Under the pieces are notes generated by a model that saw only the letters and a program-made list of their open reading frames with translations, was not told the DNA's origin and searched no databases. From contig JBGVKV010000063.1 of assembly GCA_045123975.1 (NCBI GenBank), positions 18,693 through 82,692 on the forward strand: 64,000 nt of DNA, written 5' to 3'. Of the stretch, positions 50,921 to 59,718 are shown piece after piece (the first letter of the stretch is position 1; the number at the start of each line of letters is the position of its first letter). Both the position numbers and the translations under genes were made by a program. Origin of the DNA: SIG701 sp045123975. GTDB taxonomy: Bacteria > Bacillota > Clostridia > Oscillospirales > CAG-272.

Positions 50921-53900
50921 ATGAAGAAACTTTTATCCGCAATTCTCACGATTTGCCTGGTTCTGTCCTGTGCGGCACCGGCACTCGCTGCCTCCTTCCC
51001 CGATCTGGAGGCTCGCCATGCCTGGGCGGTTCCCGCTATCGATTATATGATGAGCAAGGGCATCGTTAACGGCTATGAGGACGACACTTTCCGTCCCGAC
51101 CGTACCGTTACCCGTGTTGAGTTCATCAAGATGCTCAATATGACCTTCGGTCTGACGGCTACTGCCGCCATTCCCTATACCGACGTACCCGCGGATCAGT
51201 GGTACGCTCCTTACGTAAAGCAGGCCGTTGCGCAGGGATATCTTTTGAACTACGGTTCTCTCCTCAATCCCAACGGTGCTCTGAGCCGTCAGGAAGCGGC
51301 TGCACTTCTGGTTCGCTATCTGAATCCGGATGAGAGCCTGAAAGCGTCCTCTACCACCTTTACGGACTATTCCTCCGTTAAGGCGGCTTACCGTGACTAC
51401 GTGCTGCTGGCTGCCGGTATCGGTCTGATCAACGGCTACGAGGATGATACCTTCAAGCCCGATAAGACGCTGAACCGTGCCGAGGCACTGACCATTCTGT
51501 ACCGCGCTGCCGGTATGATCTGCAACGATAACGTGGTAGAGACCGAAGCAGGTGCCGGTGACAAGAATGCCGTTATTATCAAGAACAACATCACCGTGAC
51601 CGGTGCGTATCTGCCGGGCCGTGTGATCATTACCGAGGGTGTCAGCGGCGGTACCGTTACTCTCAGCGAGTGCCAGATCGGCGAGTTGATCGTTCGCGGA
51701 ACTCCCACCGTGATCCTCTCCGGATGTACTGTGGACTCCCTGATCGTGGATTGCTCCAGCAAGGGCAAGACCGCTCCCCTCTCTCTGCTGGCCGGCACCG
51801 TTGTGAAGGATATGACCCTTCGCACGCCTGCGGACATCAGCACCGCATCCCGTACTACCCTGACCAAGCTGACCGTAGAATCGGGCGCATCCCGTTCCAC
51901 CCTCGGCGGCAACGGTACCTTCACCAATGCAGTGATCAACGCAAGCGGATTCGTTTCCGATAAGATGCCTACCAACTATACTCTGGGCCTCGGCATCAGC
52001 GCAACCTTTGCTGGCTCCGTATATACCTCCAGCTCCACTCCTTCCGCCAGCGACACCGGCTTTACTGCCCAGCCCAGTCTGTATACGTCTTCTTCCTATA
52101 CGTATCTGACGCTGACGGCTGCCAAGGCCGGTACGGTACATTATTACTACACCAATAGCGCTACAATTCCTACGGCAGAGCTGTTTGATAACTATTATGC
52201 CGTGGCTGCCGTGCGTTCCAACTTTATGGTTTCCGCCAACCGCTCTCTGGATACTCAGATCGGCTCCACCGCCGCTGTGGGAAGCTACTCTCACGTGGTT
52301 GTGAAGTTTACGGATACCCTGGGCGTTGACTACCAGCCCGTCGTTCTCAGCAACCAGTCCTCCAGCGGATTTACCGTAGCACCTACCGTATCCACCAACG
52401 GCAGCTATCAGTATCTGTCCTTTACGCCTGCCATTGACGGTACGCTGTACTACTTCTACACCAACAGTTCCACTCCTCTGACCGCCTCTTCCTTTGCATC
52501 GGCTCTTACCTCCGGTACGGCTATGCATAGGGGTGATATCGACGTGACCACGGGTAAGGCTGTGAGCACCGCGCTTGCCGTTGCCTCCACCGTAAGCAAT
52601 TACGCCTACGTGGCTGTGATGCTGGAAGACAATATGGCCAAGACGTACCAGCCCGTGCTGATCCCCACCGGCGGTACCGGTGTAAACTCTGCTACCGGAT
52701 TTACCGATAGCCCTTACTGCAACACCCTGAACAACGGTGTGGCTCTCGGATTTACGCCTACCTATTCCGGTGTGGTTGAGTATTACTTCACCACCGGCTC
52801 TACAGTACCTACCACGTCCGAATTTGAGTACTATAAGTCCATCTCCCAGGTAACTCTCACCGGTTCTGTGCAGGTTACCGCCGGTACGGCAAGCTACTCT
52901 CCTCTTTTGAATACGGTGAATCCCACTATGTATCCGTATATCGTTATCCGCCTGAAATCCACCAGCGGTACCGCATATACTCCCGTAGTGATCCGTATTA
53001 GCACAACCTCCGGCAGCGGTTCCACTACCCCCGGTACCTCCGGCAGCGGCTTTGTTACTATGCCTACCGTTACCTACGCAGCCGGTAAGCTCGTTCTGAA
53101 CTTCCAGGCAAGCATGAGCGGCACCGTATACTATTATCTGACTACCAGCCCCAATTCCCCCGGCTCCGCCTTCATGGGTAACTACAATTCTTCCACCAGC
53201 ACAATGGTTTCCACCAAGCTGGGCGGAATTTTCACCGCAACCGGTATGGCACAGTCTCAGCAGACCGTCCTTTCCACCGGCCTCAGTGAAGATTACAATT
53301 ATATGGCAATTATGCTTCAGTCCGGCAATACCGCGTACACCCCCGTGGTAGTACCCGTACCGGACGTGGAAGCCGTTGTGATTCAGGATACCGGCTTCGT
53401 TGTCGGACCGATCTACAATGAATACACAGCATCCAGACATCAGATCGAGTTTGCCACCAGTGTAAAGGGTACCGTATGGTACTACTTCACTGATTCTGCC
53501 GATGTTCCTACGACCAAAGCAGTTATCGAGACGGTTCTCTATGGCGGCGACAACATTTATGATCGCGGCAGACAGCCGGCCAATAAGATGACCTCCACGC
53601 TGATGCCCTTGAGCGTCGACGGAAATCTCCCCGGATACGTGGTAATGATGTTGGTGGACGAGAATGATAATCATTACAAGCCCATCGTTCTTACTACCAG
53701 CGGTATGTACGGTGCGTCTTCCGTTACCAGCGGCTTCGTTGAGAGAGATAATGCACTTTCCGTTACCGTGAACGGAACAACTCCCATTTTGAACTACACC
53801 TGCACGGAAACCGGTAAGCTGTATTACTTCTTTACCAACAATGCGTCTTCCATCAATACGATGTGGGACTTCTTCATGGATGGCTTCGGCCGCGGATATC

Positions 53901-54769
53901 TGGCCACCTCTTCGGACGGTGTAAGAGGCACGATCGACCTCTCCGTCGGTAAGGGCAGTGTAGCGCTTCCCGTAAGCAAGTCCATCTCCTCCTATACGCA
54001 CGTTGTCATCATGCTGCAGAACAGCGCATATGCGCCCGGTGGATACCGCAAGCCCCTTGTTATCGCATTGAACGCAACTGGCAGCAGCGGTACCTCCTCC
54101 GGCTACAGCGGTTTCTCTACCTCTCCGTATCTGTCCGGTACCAGCGTATACTTCACGCCCAAAACCACCGGTACCGTTTATTACGGCTTTACTCAGACCA
54201 ATGATACCTCTGCACTGTATGCGAACTGGGGTCTGGGAAGCCTCGGTGCTCTTGGCGGCACCATCGGTACGGCAAACGTCTCCGCTTACCTGGCATCCTC
54301 CAACTATGGCGGCAGCATGCCCATCTCCTGGGCGGGCTACACCCAGTCCATTGCGATTCCTTCTACCAACCTTATAAACTATAAGTATATGGCAATCTGG
54401 ACCGTGGACACCTCCGACACTATGTCGAAGATTGAATTCGTTCCGCTGAGCAATACCTCCATCGGCGGCACGACCACATCCGGTACCGGATTCCTGGTGG
54501 CTCCTTCTTATAATTCGTACACCCGTCAGCTTTCCTTCACTCCTTCTGCAGCGGGTACGGTAGCGTACGTGTGCTCCGATTCCACCAGCATCACTACCTA
54601 CGAACAGTTTGTGACCGCATTCAACAATGCTACCGTCAGAAACACGATGACCGTCAGTGCCCTGCAGCCCACCACGATGACCGTTAGCGCATCCCTGAAC
54701 AAGTACGTGTGGGTAATGCTGATCACTGTAGACGGCAACTACACTCCCGTTCGTATTCAGTTGTACTGA
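50921..54769 (+). CDS. S-layer-homology protein with eight divergent repeats
   Basis: 1282 residues. A Sec signal peptide ends ALA at about residue 23. Three SLH modules (about residues 24-85, 86-145 and 146-205; NGYEDDTFRPDRTVTRVEF is typical) anchor it to a pyruvylated wall polymer. A beta-rich segment covers 210-370. Eight repeats then begin at residues 380, 483, 593, 710, 825, 938, 1064 and 1190. Each starts [ST]GF and carries L-x-F-x-P...G-T-V-x-Y-x-F-T near residue 25-45. Codon use is strongly biased, as expected for an abundant surface protein. The start has a GGAGA site. Confidence 0.9.
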   Translation: MKKLLSAILTICLVLSCAAPALAASFPDLEARHAWAVPAIDYMMSKGIVNGYEDDTFRPDRTVTRVEFIKMLNMTFGLTATAAIPYTDVPADQWYAPYVKQAVAQGYLLNYGSLLNPNGALSRQEAAALLVRYLNPDESLKASSTTFTDYSSVKAAYRDYVLLAAGIGLINGYEDDTFKPDKTLNRAEALTILYRAAGMICNDNVVETEAGAGDKNAVIIKNNITVTGAYLPGRVIITEGVSGGTVTLSECQIGELIVRGTPTVILSGCTVDSLIVDCSSKGKTAPLSLLAGTVVKDMTLRTPADISTASRTTLTKLTVESGASRSTLGGNGTFTNAVINASGFVSDKMPTNYTLGLGISATFAGSVYTSSSTPSASDTGFTAQPSLYTSSSYTYLTLTAAKAGTVHYYYTNSATIPTAELFDNYYAVAAVRSNFMVSANRSLDTQIGSTAAVGSYSHVVVKFTDTLGVDYQPVVLSNQSSSGFTVAPTVSTNGSYQYLSFTPAIDGTLYYFYTNSSTPLTASSFASALTSGTAMHRGDIDVTTGKAVSTALAVASTVSNYAYVAVMLEDNMAKTYQPVLIPTGGTGVNSATGFTDSPYCNTLNNGVALGFTPTYSGVVEYYFTTGSTVPTTSEFEYYKSISQVTLTGSVQVTAGTASYSPLLNTVNPTMYPYIVIRLKSTSGTAYTPVVIRISTTSGSGSTTPGTSGSGFVTMPTVTYAAGKLVLNFQASMSGTVYYYLTTSPNSPGSAFMGNYNSSTSTMVSTKLGGIFTATGMAQSQQTVLSTGLSEDYNYMAIMLQSGNTAYTPVVVPVPDVEAVVIQDTGFVVGPIYNEYTASRHQIEFATSVKGTVWYYFTDSADVPTTKAVIETVLYGGDNIYDRGRQPANKMTSTLMPLSVDGNLPGYVVMMLVDENDNHYKPIVLTTSGMYGASSVTSGFVERDNALSVTVNGTTPILNYTCTETGKLYYFFTNNASSINTMWDFFMDGFGRGYLATSSDGVRGTIDLSVGKGSVALPVSKSISSYTHVVIMLQNSAYAPGGYRKPLVIALNATGSSGTSSGYSGFSTSPYLSGTSVYFTPKTTGTVYYGFTQTNDTSALYANWGLGSLGALGGTIGTANVSAYLASSNYGGSMPISWAGYTQSIAIPSTNLINYKYMAIWTVDTSDTMSKIEFVPLSNTSIGGTTTSGTGFLVAPSYNSYTRQLSFTPSAAGTVAYVCSDSTSITTYEQFVTAFNNATVRNTMTVSALQPTTMTVSASLNKYVWVMLITVDGNYTPVRIQLY
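52058..54769 (+). repeat. eight tandem protein repeats of 93-126 residues
   Basis: Repeat starts (the Gly codon of the [ST]GF motif) are at bases 52058, 52367, 52697, 53048, 53393, 53732, 54110 and 54488. They are diverged at DNA level, so this is an old protein-domain array and not a recent DNA duplication. Confidence 0.8.
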
Positions 54770-54780
54770 TAAGATCTATA

Positions 54781-54811
54781 AAAACGGCTGCCTTCGGGCA
54801 GCCGTTTTGTT
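54781..54811 (+). terminator. terminator of the S-layer gene
   Basis: 12-bp perfect stem (54781-54792 with 54797-54808) capped by a stable TTCG loop. Confidence 0.92.
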
Positions 54812-54836
54812 TATGCTTGTTTTGTTTATCACAAAC

Positions 54837-54872
54837 AAAAAGGGCTGTCGCATCGAAATGCAACAGCCCCTT
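54837..54872 (-). terminator. terminator of the phosphodiesterase gene
   Basis: Stem of about 9 bp (54840-54848 with 54863-54871) around a self-complementary GCATCGAAATGC. A T-run follows on the minus strand. Confidence 0.75.
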
Positions 54873-54875
54873 TTT

Positions 54876-55394
54876 TTATCCGATGGCACTGCCGTGTCCG
54901 GCAGAGATCTGTCCGTTTACAATGTGGATCACGCCGTAGGAGTGGTTCTGGCTCCTTCCCACCGAGCCGGGATTGAACAGGAATACGTTCTTCTCGGGAT
55001 CCCAGGGCGAGGAAACGGATCGGCTTTCCGGCACGTGGGTGTGGCCGAATAAGATTCCGTCCACGCCGTGCTTTTGCGCCAAAAGGAGCATCTGTCCGTA
55101 TCCGGATTTGGCACCGGCCGTGTGGCCGTGGAGGATCAGAAACCGAAGCCCGCCCAACGTGATTACCTCTTCCTCCGGCGCGTCAATGCCGCCGGCCGCA
55201 AGACGCAAGGGGGAATCGCAGTTGCCCCGCACGGTATAGGAGAGAATGTCGGGATACTCGCTGAATACGGTGACCGCGTCCAGCACGCCGTCACCGAGAA
55301 AGAGCAGCGCATCTGCCTGCCCACCGTGCTGCCGGAGTGCGGTGCGGATATAAGACGGTGATCCGTGGGAATCGGAAAAAACGAGAATTTTCAT
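54876..55394 (-). CDS. YfcE/MJ0936-type metallophosphodiesterase
   Basis: 172 residues. The calcineurin-like fold shows all metal motifs: SDSHG (D8, H10), FLGDG, RGNCDS, a later LHGH, and FGHTHVPE. The family hydrolyses phosphodiesters in vitro, and the natural substrate is unknown. I start at the ATG at 55392-55394; the much longer frame would run 450 bases into the divergent small-gene cassette and is rejected. GAGATC-type ribosome site. Confidence 0.92.
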   Translation of the reverse strand: MKILVFSDSHGSPSYIRTALRQHGGQADALLFLGDGVLDAVTVFSEYPDILSYTVRGNCDSPLRLAAGGIDAPEEEVITLGGLRFLILHGHTAGAKSGYGQMLLLAQKHGVDGILFGHTHVPESRSVSSPWDPEKNVFLFNPGSVGRSQNHSYGVIHIVNGQISAGHGSAIG

Positions 55395-55472
55395 AAAGAT
55401 CTCCCTTGCCGTAGGATAAGAATGGCAAAATTTGCTTTGGTGCATATAGTGGAAATAAAGGGGGTGTTTGAG

Positions 55473-55712
55473 ATGAAACTGGATCGAAAGACGATCACCA
55501 TGCTGTCCGGAATGCCCAACGACCGGCTGTGGAGTACGCTGAAGCTGTTTGCCTCGGGGATGGGGATGGAGCTGTCGGAGCGCAAGCGGCACCGCATCGA
55601 TTACGATGCGCTTCGCTATACGCTGTCCCGGATTACGGACGAGGATATTTGTCGGGTGAACGAGATCAGCGAAACCTATAAAGATTATTCGCGGGGAGGT
55701 ATGCGGCGGTGA
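55473..55712 (+). CDS. small unknown protein, first of a coupled trio
   Basis: 79 residues, basic and mostly helical, with no signal or membrane segment. A GGGGGTG site precedes the ATG. Its stop overlaps the next GTG start (GTGA), so it is translationally coupled. The SGMPNDRLWSTLKLFASGMGMEL stretch looks like a short helical bundle. The N-terminal extension toward 55365 would overlap the divergent gene's start and is rejected. Not recognised. Confidence 0.65.
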   Translation: MKLDRKTITMLSGMPNDRLWSTLKLFASGMGMELSERKRHRIDYDALRYTLSRITDEDICRVNEISETYKDYSRGGMRR

Positions 55713-56107
55713 GTGCAGATATTCCGAACATGTCGGGGGAGGAATTGCAGGGGGCGGTACAGAGTATCCTGTCCAACCCCGCCTTTTCCCAGATTCTGGG
55801 CCAGTTGCAGGGAAAGAGCGGCGGGGAGGAAGCGCCGGCACCTGCTGTGCCTGCCATTACCCCGGAGATGATGCAGAAGCTGCCGCAGATGATGTCCGCC
55901 CTGGCGCCGCTGGTGGGCGGCAAAGGGGAGGAAAAATCCTCCGGCGGCAAGAAAGAACCGAATGAAGGAGAAAAGCGCAAGCGGCTTCTATCGGCCCTGC
56001 GGCCTTATCTGAGCGATAATCGCCGTGAGGCGTTGGATCAGGTCCTGAAGGTGACGGAGATGACGGATCTTCTCGGCACCTTGGGGGATATGAAGGGGAA
56101 ATCCTAA
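55709..56107 (+). CDS. small unknown protein, second of the trio
   Basis: 132 residues starting at GTG behind GGGGAGGT. It has an N-terminal helical part (SGEELQGAVQSILSNPAFSQIL), a Pro/Gly/Lys-rich linker (residues 40-95), and a C-terminal helical part (LLSALRPYLSDNRREALDQVLKVTEM). I have the impression of similar proteins in other Clostridia, always near small acidic partners, but no named family. It overlaps the next gene by one base (TAATG). Confidence 0.7.
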   Translation: MSADIPNMSGEELQGAVQSILSNPAFSQILGQLQGKSGGEEAPAPAVPAITPEMMQKLPQMMSALAPLVGGKGEEKSSGGKKEPNEGEKRKRLLSALRPYLSDNRREALDQVLKVTEMTDLLGTLGDMKGKS

Positions 56108-56478
56108 TGTACAGCCGGAGCCGAATGGGGGGCGGGGAAGAGCGGTATACGGAGAATCTTCCCCCCGTGTACAACGGAAACCGTTTTTCGTATGCGAGAC
56201 GGGAGCACTCAAGCGATTCGTTTTCGATCACTCCGCCACCGCAGGAACCTATCGTGATCGGGGCGGAGGAAATCCGGGACGAAGATGGCCCGTGCGAGGA
56301 TGTGATCGGGGAAGATAAGGAATGCGCAACTCCGCCGTCCTCGCCGACAGGCGGAATCCTATCGGGAATCGGACAGGAGGAAATCATTCTGCTGGCACTA
56401 CTGCTTCTCCTCAGTGCCGAGCACGAGCGTTCGATGGACGTTATCGTAATTCTGCTCCTTCTCATCGGTATCCATTAA
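56107..56478 (+). CDS. small unknown protein with hydrophobic C-terminus, third of the trio
   Basis: 123 residues. The first 85 are polar, Pro- and Glu-rich and probably disordered. The last 35 hold two short Leu/Ile-rich segments (IILLALLLLLS, then VIVILLLLIGIH) separated by AEHERSMD. The ATG is one base from the previous stop. Its last 81 bases overlap the opposing PAS-like gene. It could be a membrane-tethered adaptor for the other two proteins; that is inference. Confidence 0.65.
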   Translation: MYSRSRMGGGEERYTENLPPVYNGNRFSYARREHSSDSFSITPPPQEPIVIGAEEIRDEDGPCEDVIGEDKECATPPSSPTGGILSGIGQEEIILLALLLLLSAEHERSMDVIVILLLLIGIH

Positions 56479-57573
56479 GCCGAAGAGGCGGCAGATAGCG
56501 CGGAGCGTATTTTCCAGATGGGAATCGGCCGACAGCGGTGCCTTGAAATCCGTCTGTGCGGGATGGGCGGGCATATACAGCTGAAGTGTCAGCGTTCCGC
56601 TGTCTTCCTCGCCGAATATATGGATTTCGTATCCGCAATAACCGCATAGGTACTCCGCCATTGTCAAGTACATTTCCTTGTCAGGCGCACACACAACCAG
56701 TGCCTGCACGTCCGTGGTGTGATGGAGGATGGGGCAGAGTCGGCGGCACCCCGTGCGGATGTAAATACTCCGATCCTCTCCCTCTTCGTTTAGGGAAACG
56801 GCGGCGGTGTGGGTGTCGGACAGATCGCTGAGGGCACTGAGCAGAGCGGACAGTATGAGATACAGGCATTCCGGATCCAGGGGCGTGTACAGCTCGGCCT
56901 TGTAAGGCGGGAGGGAGATATCCAGATGGATGGAGAGCGCCGCGGAATAGTGCTGCAGTGCCTGCAGATATTCCTCCACCAGCCGATGGAGGCTGTAAAG
57001 CCGCTTTCCACCCGTATAGACTGTGTCGGGATAAAAGCATTGGATAGTCATCATAGTTACGGTCAGCATTTCCTCCACCGTGTCCGGCGTGACGACGAGA
57101 GCATCGGGGGAAGAGATAGCCTGTCGGCATTCCTCCCGCAGGGTGCTCAGCGCACCTCTCAGCAGCAATCCGTACCGACGGGGACCGCGCTCCAGCGCGG
57201 CGGCGAAGGCAAGATATTCCCGCCGTGTGCGGAACAGCACCGCAATGGCATTGCATTGGTGGAAAGTATAGGTGTATTCCACGTAGGCCAAGCGGAAGCC
57301 GCCGACGGACCTTATCTCGTACAACGCCGCGTTCTGCGGGGTGTCCAGCGGTGCGTAGCGGGTTAGCGGAGATCCGTGGAAGGCGGCTTCGTGCCGAAGC
57401 CGTTCTCCGGCACCGTAGGTGAGATCGAGAATATCCCCGGGCTTCAGACCTGCCATCCGGGCGGCGGGATTGGCGTACAGAATCCGCATGGCTCCGTCAA
57501 TCCGCACGGCGGGAGAGAATACGATCTGTTCCTGCGGGACGGGATTCACGTTGGGATTTGCGATGATTTTCAT
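56398..57573 (-). CDS. PAS-like and degenerate kinase-like protein
   Basis: 391 residues. Residues 20-60 read as a PAS-like start (VRIDGAMRILYANPAARMAGLKPGDILDL). Residues 190-330 have the spacing of a histidine-kinase core: a helix pair, then LDPECLYLILSALLSALSDL where the N box would be. However, the phospho-His, the N-box Asn and the glycine boxes are missing. It could be a sensor pseudokinase or an unrelated fold. It is the last gene of a leftward operon with a PpiC lipoprotein, and its end overlaps the convergent small gene. Confidence 0.6.
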   Translation of the reverse strand: MKIIANPNVNPVPQEQIVFSPAVRIDGAMRILYANPAARMAGLKPGDILDLTYGAGERLRHEAAFHGSPLTRYAPLDTPQNAALYEIRSVGGFRLAYVEYTYTFHQCNAIAVLFRTRREYLAFAAALERGPRRYGLLLRGALSTLREECRQAISSPDALVVTPDTVEEMLTVTMMTIQCFYPDTVYTGGKRLYSLHRLVEEYLQALQHYSAALSIHLDISLPPYKAELYTPLDPECLYLILSALLSALSDLSDTHTAAVSLNEEGEDRSIYIRTGCRRLCPILHHTTDVQALVVCAPDKEMYLTMAEYLCGYCGYEIHIFGEEDSGTLTLQLYMPAHPAQTDFKAPLSADSHLENTLRAICRLFGLMDTDEKEQNYDNVHRTLVLGTEEKQ

Positions 57574-57638
57574 AATACGATCCTTTTGTAAAGGGCTGTC
57601 CTGGCGATACGTTCACGCCGGGACAGCCCGATATGTTT

Positions 57639-58523
57639 TTAATCCGATACGGACTGCAGGGATACGTATCCCTCATTCCGCAAAGCGGATTCGGTGGCGG
57701 CACGGGTAGATGCCTCTCCGCGGATCAGGATCCGCATGGAGAAGTAGCCGATGCTTCCCCGATGGAGGAAGGCGTTTTGCACCGCGTCTTCCGTGCCGGT
57801 GATGCTTGCCGGATCCAGCGCCATAAAGTCCGATGCCTCCGCGATTATCTCCAGAGCGGGTGCAAAGGATCCGCTTTCCAGTGCCTCGGCGGTGACGCCG
57901 AAGCCGATCCGGATACCGGGCGTGGACTCCCGGATGCTGCCGGGAATTTCTGCCAGGGCAACGGCAGATTCCTCACCGGTAATGCCGGTGATCAGCATTT
58001 CCGTGAATCCCATTCCGGACAGATTCTGTGCCAGGGCACAGGCGTTGGCCAGGGACGTGTCCACGTCCTCGGTAACTACCTCGCGGACGGAGATCACGGC
58101 ACAGCTCTGAATGCCCCGCAACGAAGCGCCGGAGGCAACGCGGCGCAGGGAAGCCGTTTCGGCATCCGTGCAGTGTAAGCGGACGGGGAGGGAAATGCCG
58201 GTGTATACGTCTGTCAGCGTATCCAGATCCTCTGCTTTGGTTACGGAGGGATCTACGGCCGCGTAGGTCAGGGATACGGTGATCTTCGGGTTGTGCAGAA
58301 GAAGCTCTGAGGGGGAGCGGGCCGTATTGTCCTGCTCAGGAAAGGAGAATACGTGCAGAGCCAGAAAGGGCTCTGCGGCATCCAGCCGGTCCTTGAGAAG
58401 ATTACCCAGCATCAAAGTCGCGGTTACGATAAAAACAACCAGGATAAGGGGGATCAGGATCCGTTTCCATTTTTGTTTTCGGCGTTCGCCGAAATACCGT
58501 GAAGAAGGCGATCGTTTCATCAT
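57639..58523 (-). CDS. membrane-anchored extracytoplasmic protein of unknown function
   Basis: 294 residues. A basic cytoplasmic start (residues 1-20) and one membrane helix (22-44) lead to an extracytoplasmic domain of about 245 residues. Alternating beta strands and helices (ITVSLTYAAVDP, MLITGITGEES, IRIGFGVTAE, DFMALDP) suggest a TIM-barrel-like fold, although no catalytic pattern stands out. It starts 6 bases after the PpiC gene stop, so the two are surely co-expressed. A GC-rich inverted repeat follows it (about 57591-57627). Confidence 0.65.
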   Translation of the reverse strand: MMKRSPSSRYFGERRKQKWKRILIPLILVVFIVTATLMLGNLLKDRLDAAEPFLALHVFSFPEQDNTARSPSELLLHNPKITVSLTYAAVDPSVTKAEDLDTLTDVYTGISLPVRLHCTDAETASLRRVASGASLRGIQSCAVISVREVVTEDVDTSLANACALAQNLSGMGFTEMLITGITGEESAVALAEIPGSIRESTPGIRIGFGVTAEALESGSFAPALEIIAEASDFMALDPASITGTEDAVQNAFLHRGSIGYFSMRILIRGEASTRAATESALRNEGYVSLQSVSD

Positions 58524-58529
58524 GGCACC

Positions 58530-59549
58530 TTACTTATCAAAATCGTCGCGGATGGTCAGCAGCGTGTAATCGTACAGAGGGGCCCGCGGCACGGGGGTAA
58601 GGGATTCGGCCTTCCGTTCCAGCATCAAACTGAAGCAGGCGTCCCGGTAGTCGTCACACAGCTCCGCCCGGTTTTTCTCAATATAGGCGGGATCCTTTTC
58701 ACAGCGGAGAAGAATGCTGTAGCCGGCGGGGGTCTTGATTACGTTGCTGATCTCACCCACGTCCAGAGAAAAGGCCGCATCCTCGAATTCCTTATAGCGC
58801 ACACCGCGGCAGATGTAGTAGCCGTCCGTGTTTTGGAACATATACAGATCCTCGCCGTACTTGCCTACCAGAGTATCGAAATCCTCACCGGCCACGGCAC
58901 GGGCCTGGATATCCTCGGCTTTCTTGCGGTTTGCTTCGGGATCCTCACCGGGATCGTTCTGGATCAAAATCTGCTTTACGCGGATAAAGGTATCATCCTC
59001 CAACAGAGGATACAGTTTTTCGTCCTCCGCTTCAATGTCGCCGGATTTCAAAACGGCGTAGTACAGCTCCTGCTGGCATACGCTGACGGTGGTGAAGAAC
59101 CGGTATACGCTGTCGTTCAGATAGCTTTCCCGCAGGGCAGCCGCATAGGCCTCCTCGCTTGCGTACTGTGCCACGTAGCCGGACATCAGGGTTTCCACCA
59201 GCTCGTCAATGGCACCGCTTGCGGTGTCCACGCCGTATTCCCGGCAGAGGGACAAGGTGGCGTACTGGGAGCACAGCGTGTCAAAGCACTGCTCGAAAAT
59301 CTCATTCTGGGCAAGGGCAGCGGTTTCCATGTTCCAGTAATCCGCATCGCCGCCCGCATAGGTATCCATGTAGTTGCACACAAGATAGCGGAATTGCTCG
59401 TAGGGAACCTCAAAGCCGTCGATGGACAAAACGGTCTGCCGCTCCGCTTTGGTGCTCTTTTTGATATCGCCGCAGGCGGAAAGAGTCAGGAGCATGCATA
59501 CAGTCAGGCCGGCGGCACAGCCGCGGCGCAGTATATTTTTCAAAGACAT
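58530..59549 (-). CDS. PpiC/parvulin-type foldase lipoprotein
   Basis: 339 residues. A lipoprotein signal carries LTLSAC with the cysteine at residue 26. A SurA-N-like helical region (residues 40-190) precedes a parvulin-like domain (residues 190-300: RVKQILIQNDPGEDPEANRKKAEDIQARAVAGEDFDTLV, TPAGYSILLR). This layout matches PrsA/SurA-type extracytoplasmic folding factors. The parvulin active-site residues look partly diverged. The ATG at 59549 has a GAGG site inside the longer GTG-started frame. It heads the leftward operon. Confidence 0.83.
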   Translation of the reverse strand: MSLKNILRRGCAAGLTVCMLLTLSACGDIKKSTKAERQTVLSIDGFEVPYEQFRYLVCNYMDTYAGGDADYWNMETAALAQNEIFEQCFDTLCSQYATLSLCREYGVDTASGAIDELVETLMSGYVAQYASEEAYAAALRESYLNDSVYRFFTTVSVCQQELYYAVLKSGDIEAEDEKLYPLLEDDTFIRVKQILIQNDPGEDPEANRKKAEDIQARAVAGEDFDTLVGKYGEDLYMFQNTDGYYICRGVRYKEFEDAAFSLDVGEISNVIKTPAGYSILLRCEKDPAYIEKNRAELCDDYRDACFSLMLERKAESLTPVPRAPLYDYTLLTIRDDFDK

Positions 59550-59587
59550 AACAAGCCTCACGGAGTGTATGTAGTATAATTATCTAC

Positions 59588-59593
59588 ATTATA
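59588..59593 (-). promoter_or_regulatory. -10 element of the PpiC operon
   Basis: Minus-strand TATAAT with TGC in front (extended -10). The -35 is poor. Confidence 0.5.
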
Positions 59594-59647
59594 GCAAAGC
59601 ATTATGAACATACGGTGAACGGAGAAGAAAAAAGGCGGATAATCCTA

Positions 59648-59676
59648 TTGCGTTGCCGGTGGGTGTGTGATATAAT
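59648..59676 (+). promoter_or_regulatory. promoter of hprK
   Basis: TTGCGT (59648-59653), 17 bases, and TGTGA-TATAAT (59671-59676). Confidence 0.85.
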
Positions 59677-59718
59677 GTACACATCATAAGGATAACATTG
59701 GATACAGTGAGGTGCACT

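Noticed and set aside
50933..54001. 1022-codon open frame on the minus strand opposite the S-layer gene
   Set aside because: It is a shadow caused by the strongly biased codons of the real gene. It has no ribosome site, and its Gly/His-rich translation is unlike any protein.
57591..57627. GC-rich inverted repeat as a terminator of the 57639 gene
   Set aside because: The arms pair, but no convincing T-tract follows on the minus strand, so it is mentioned only under the gene.
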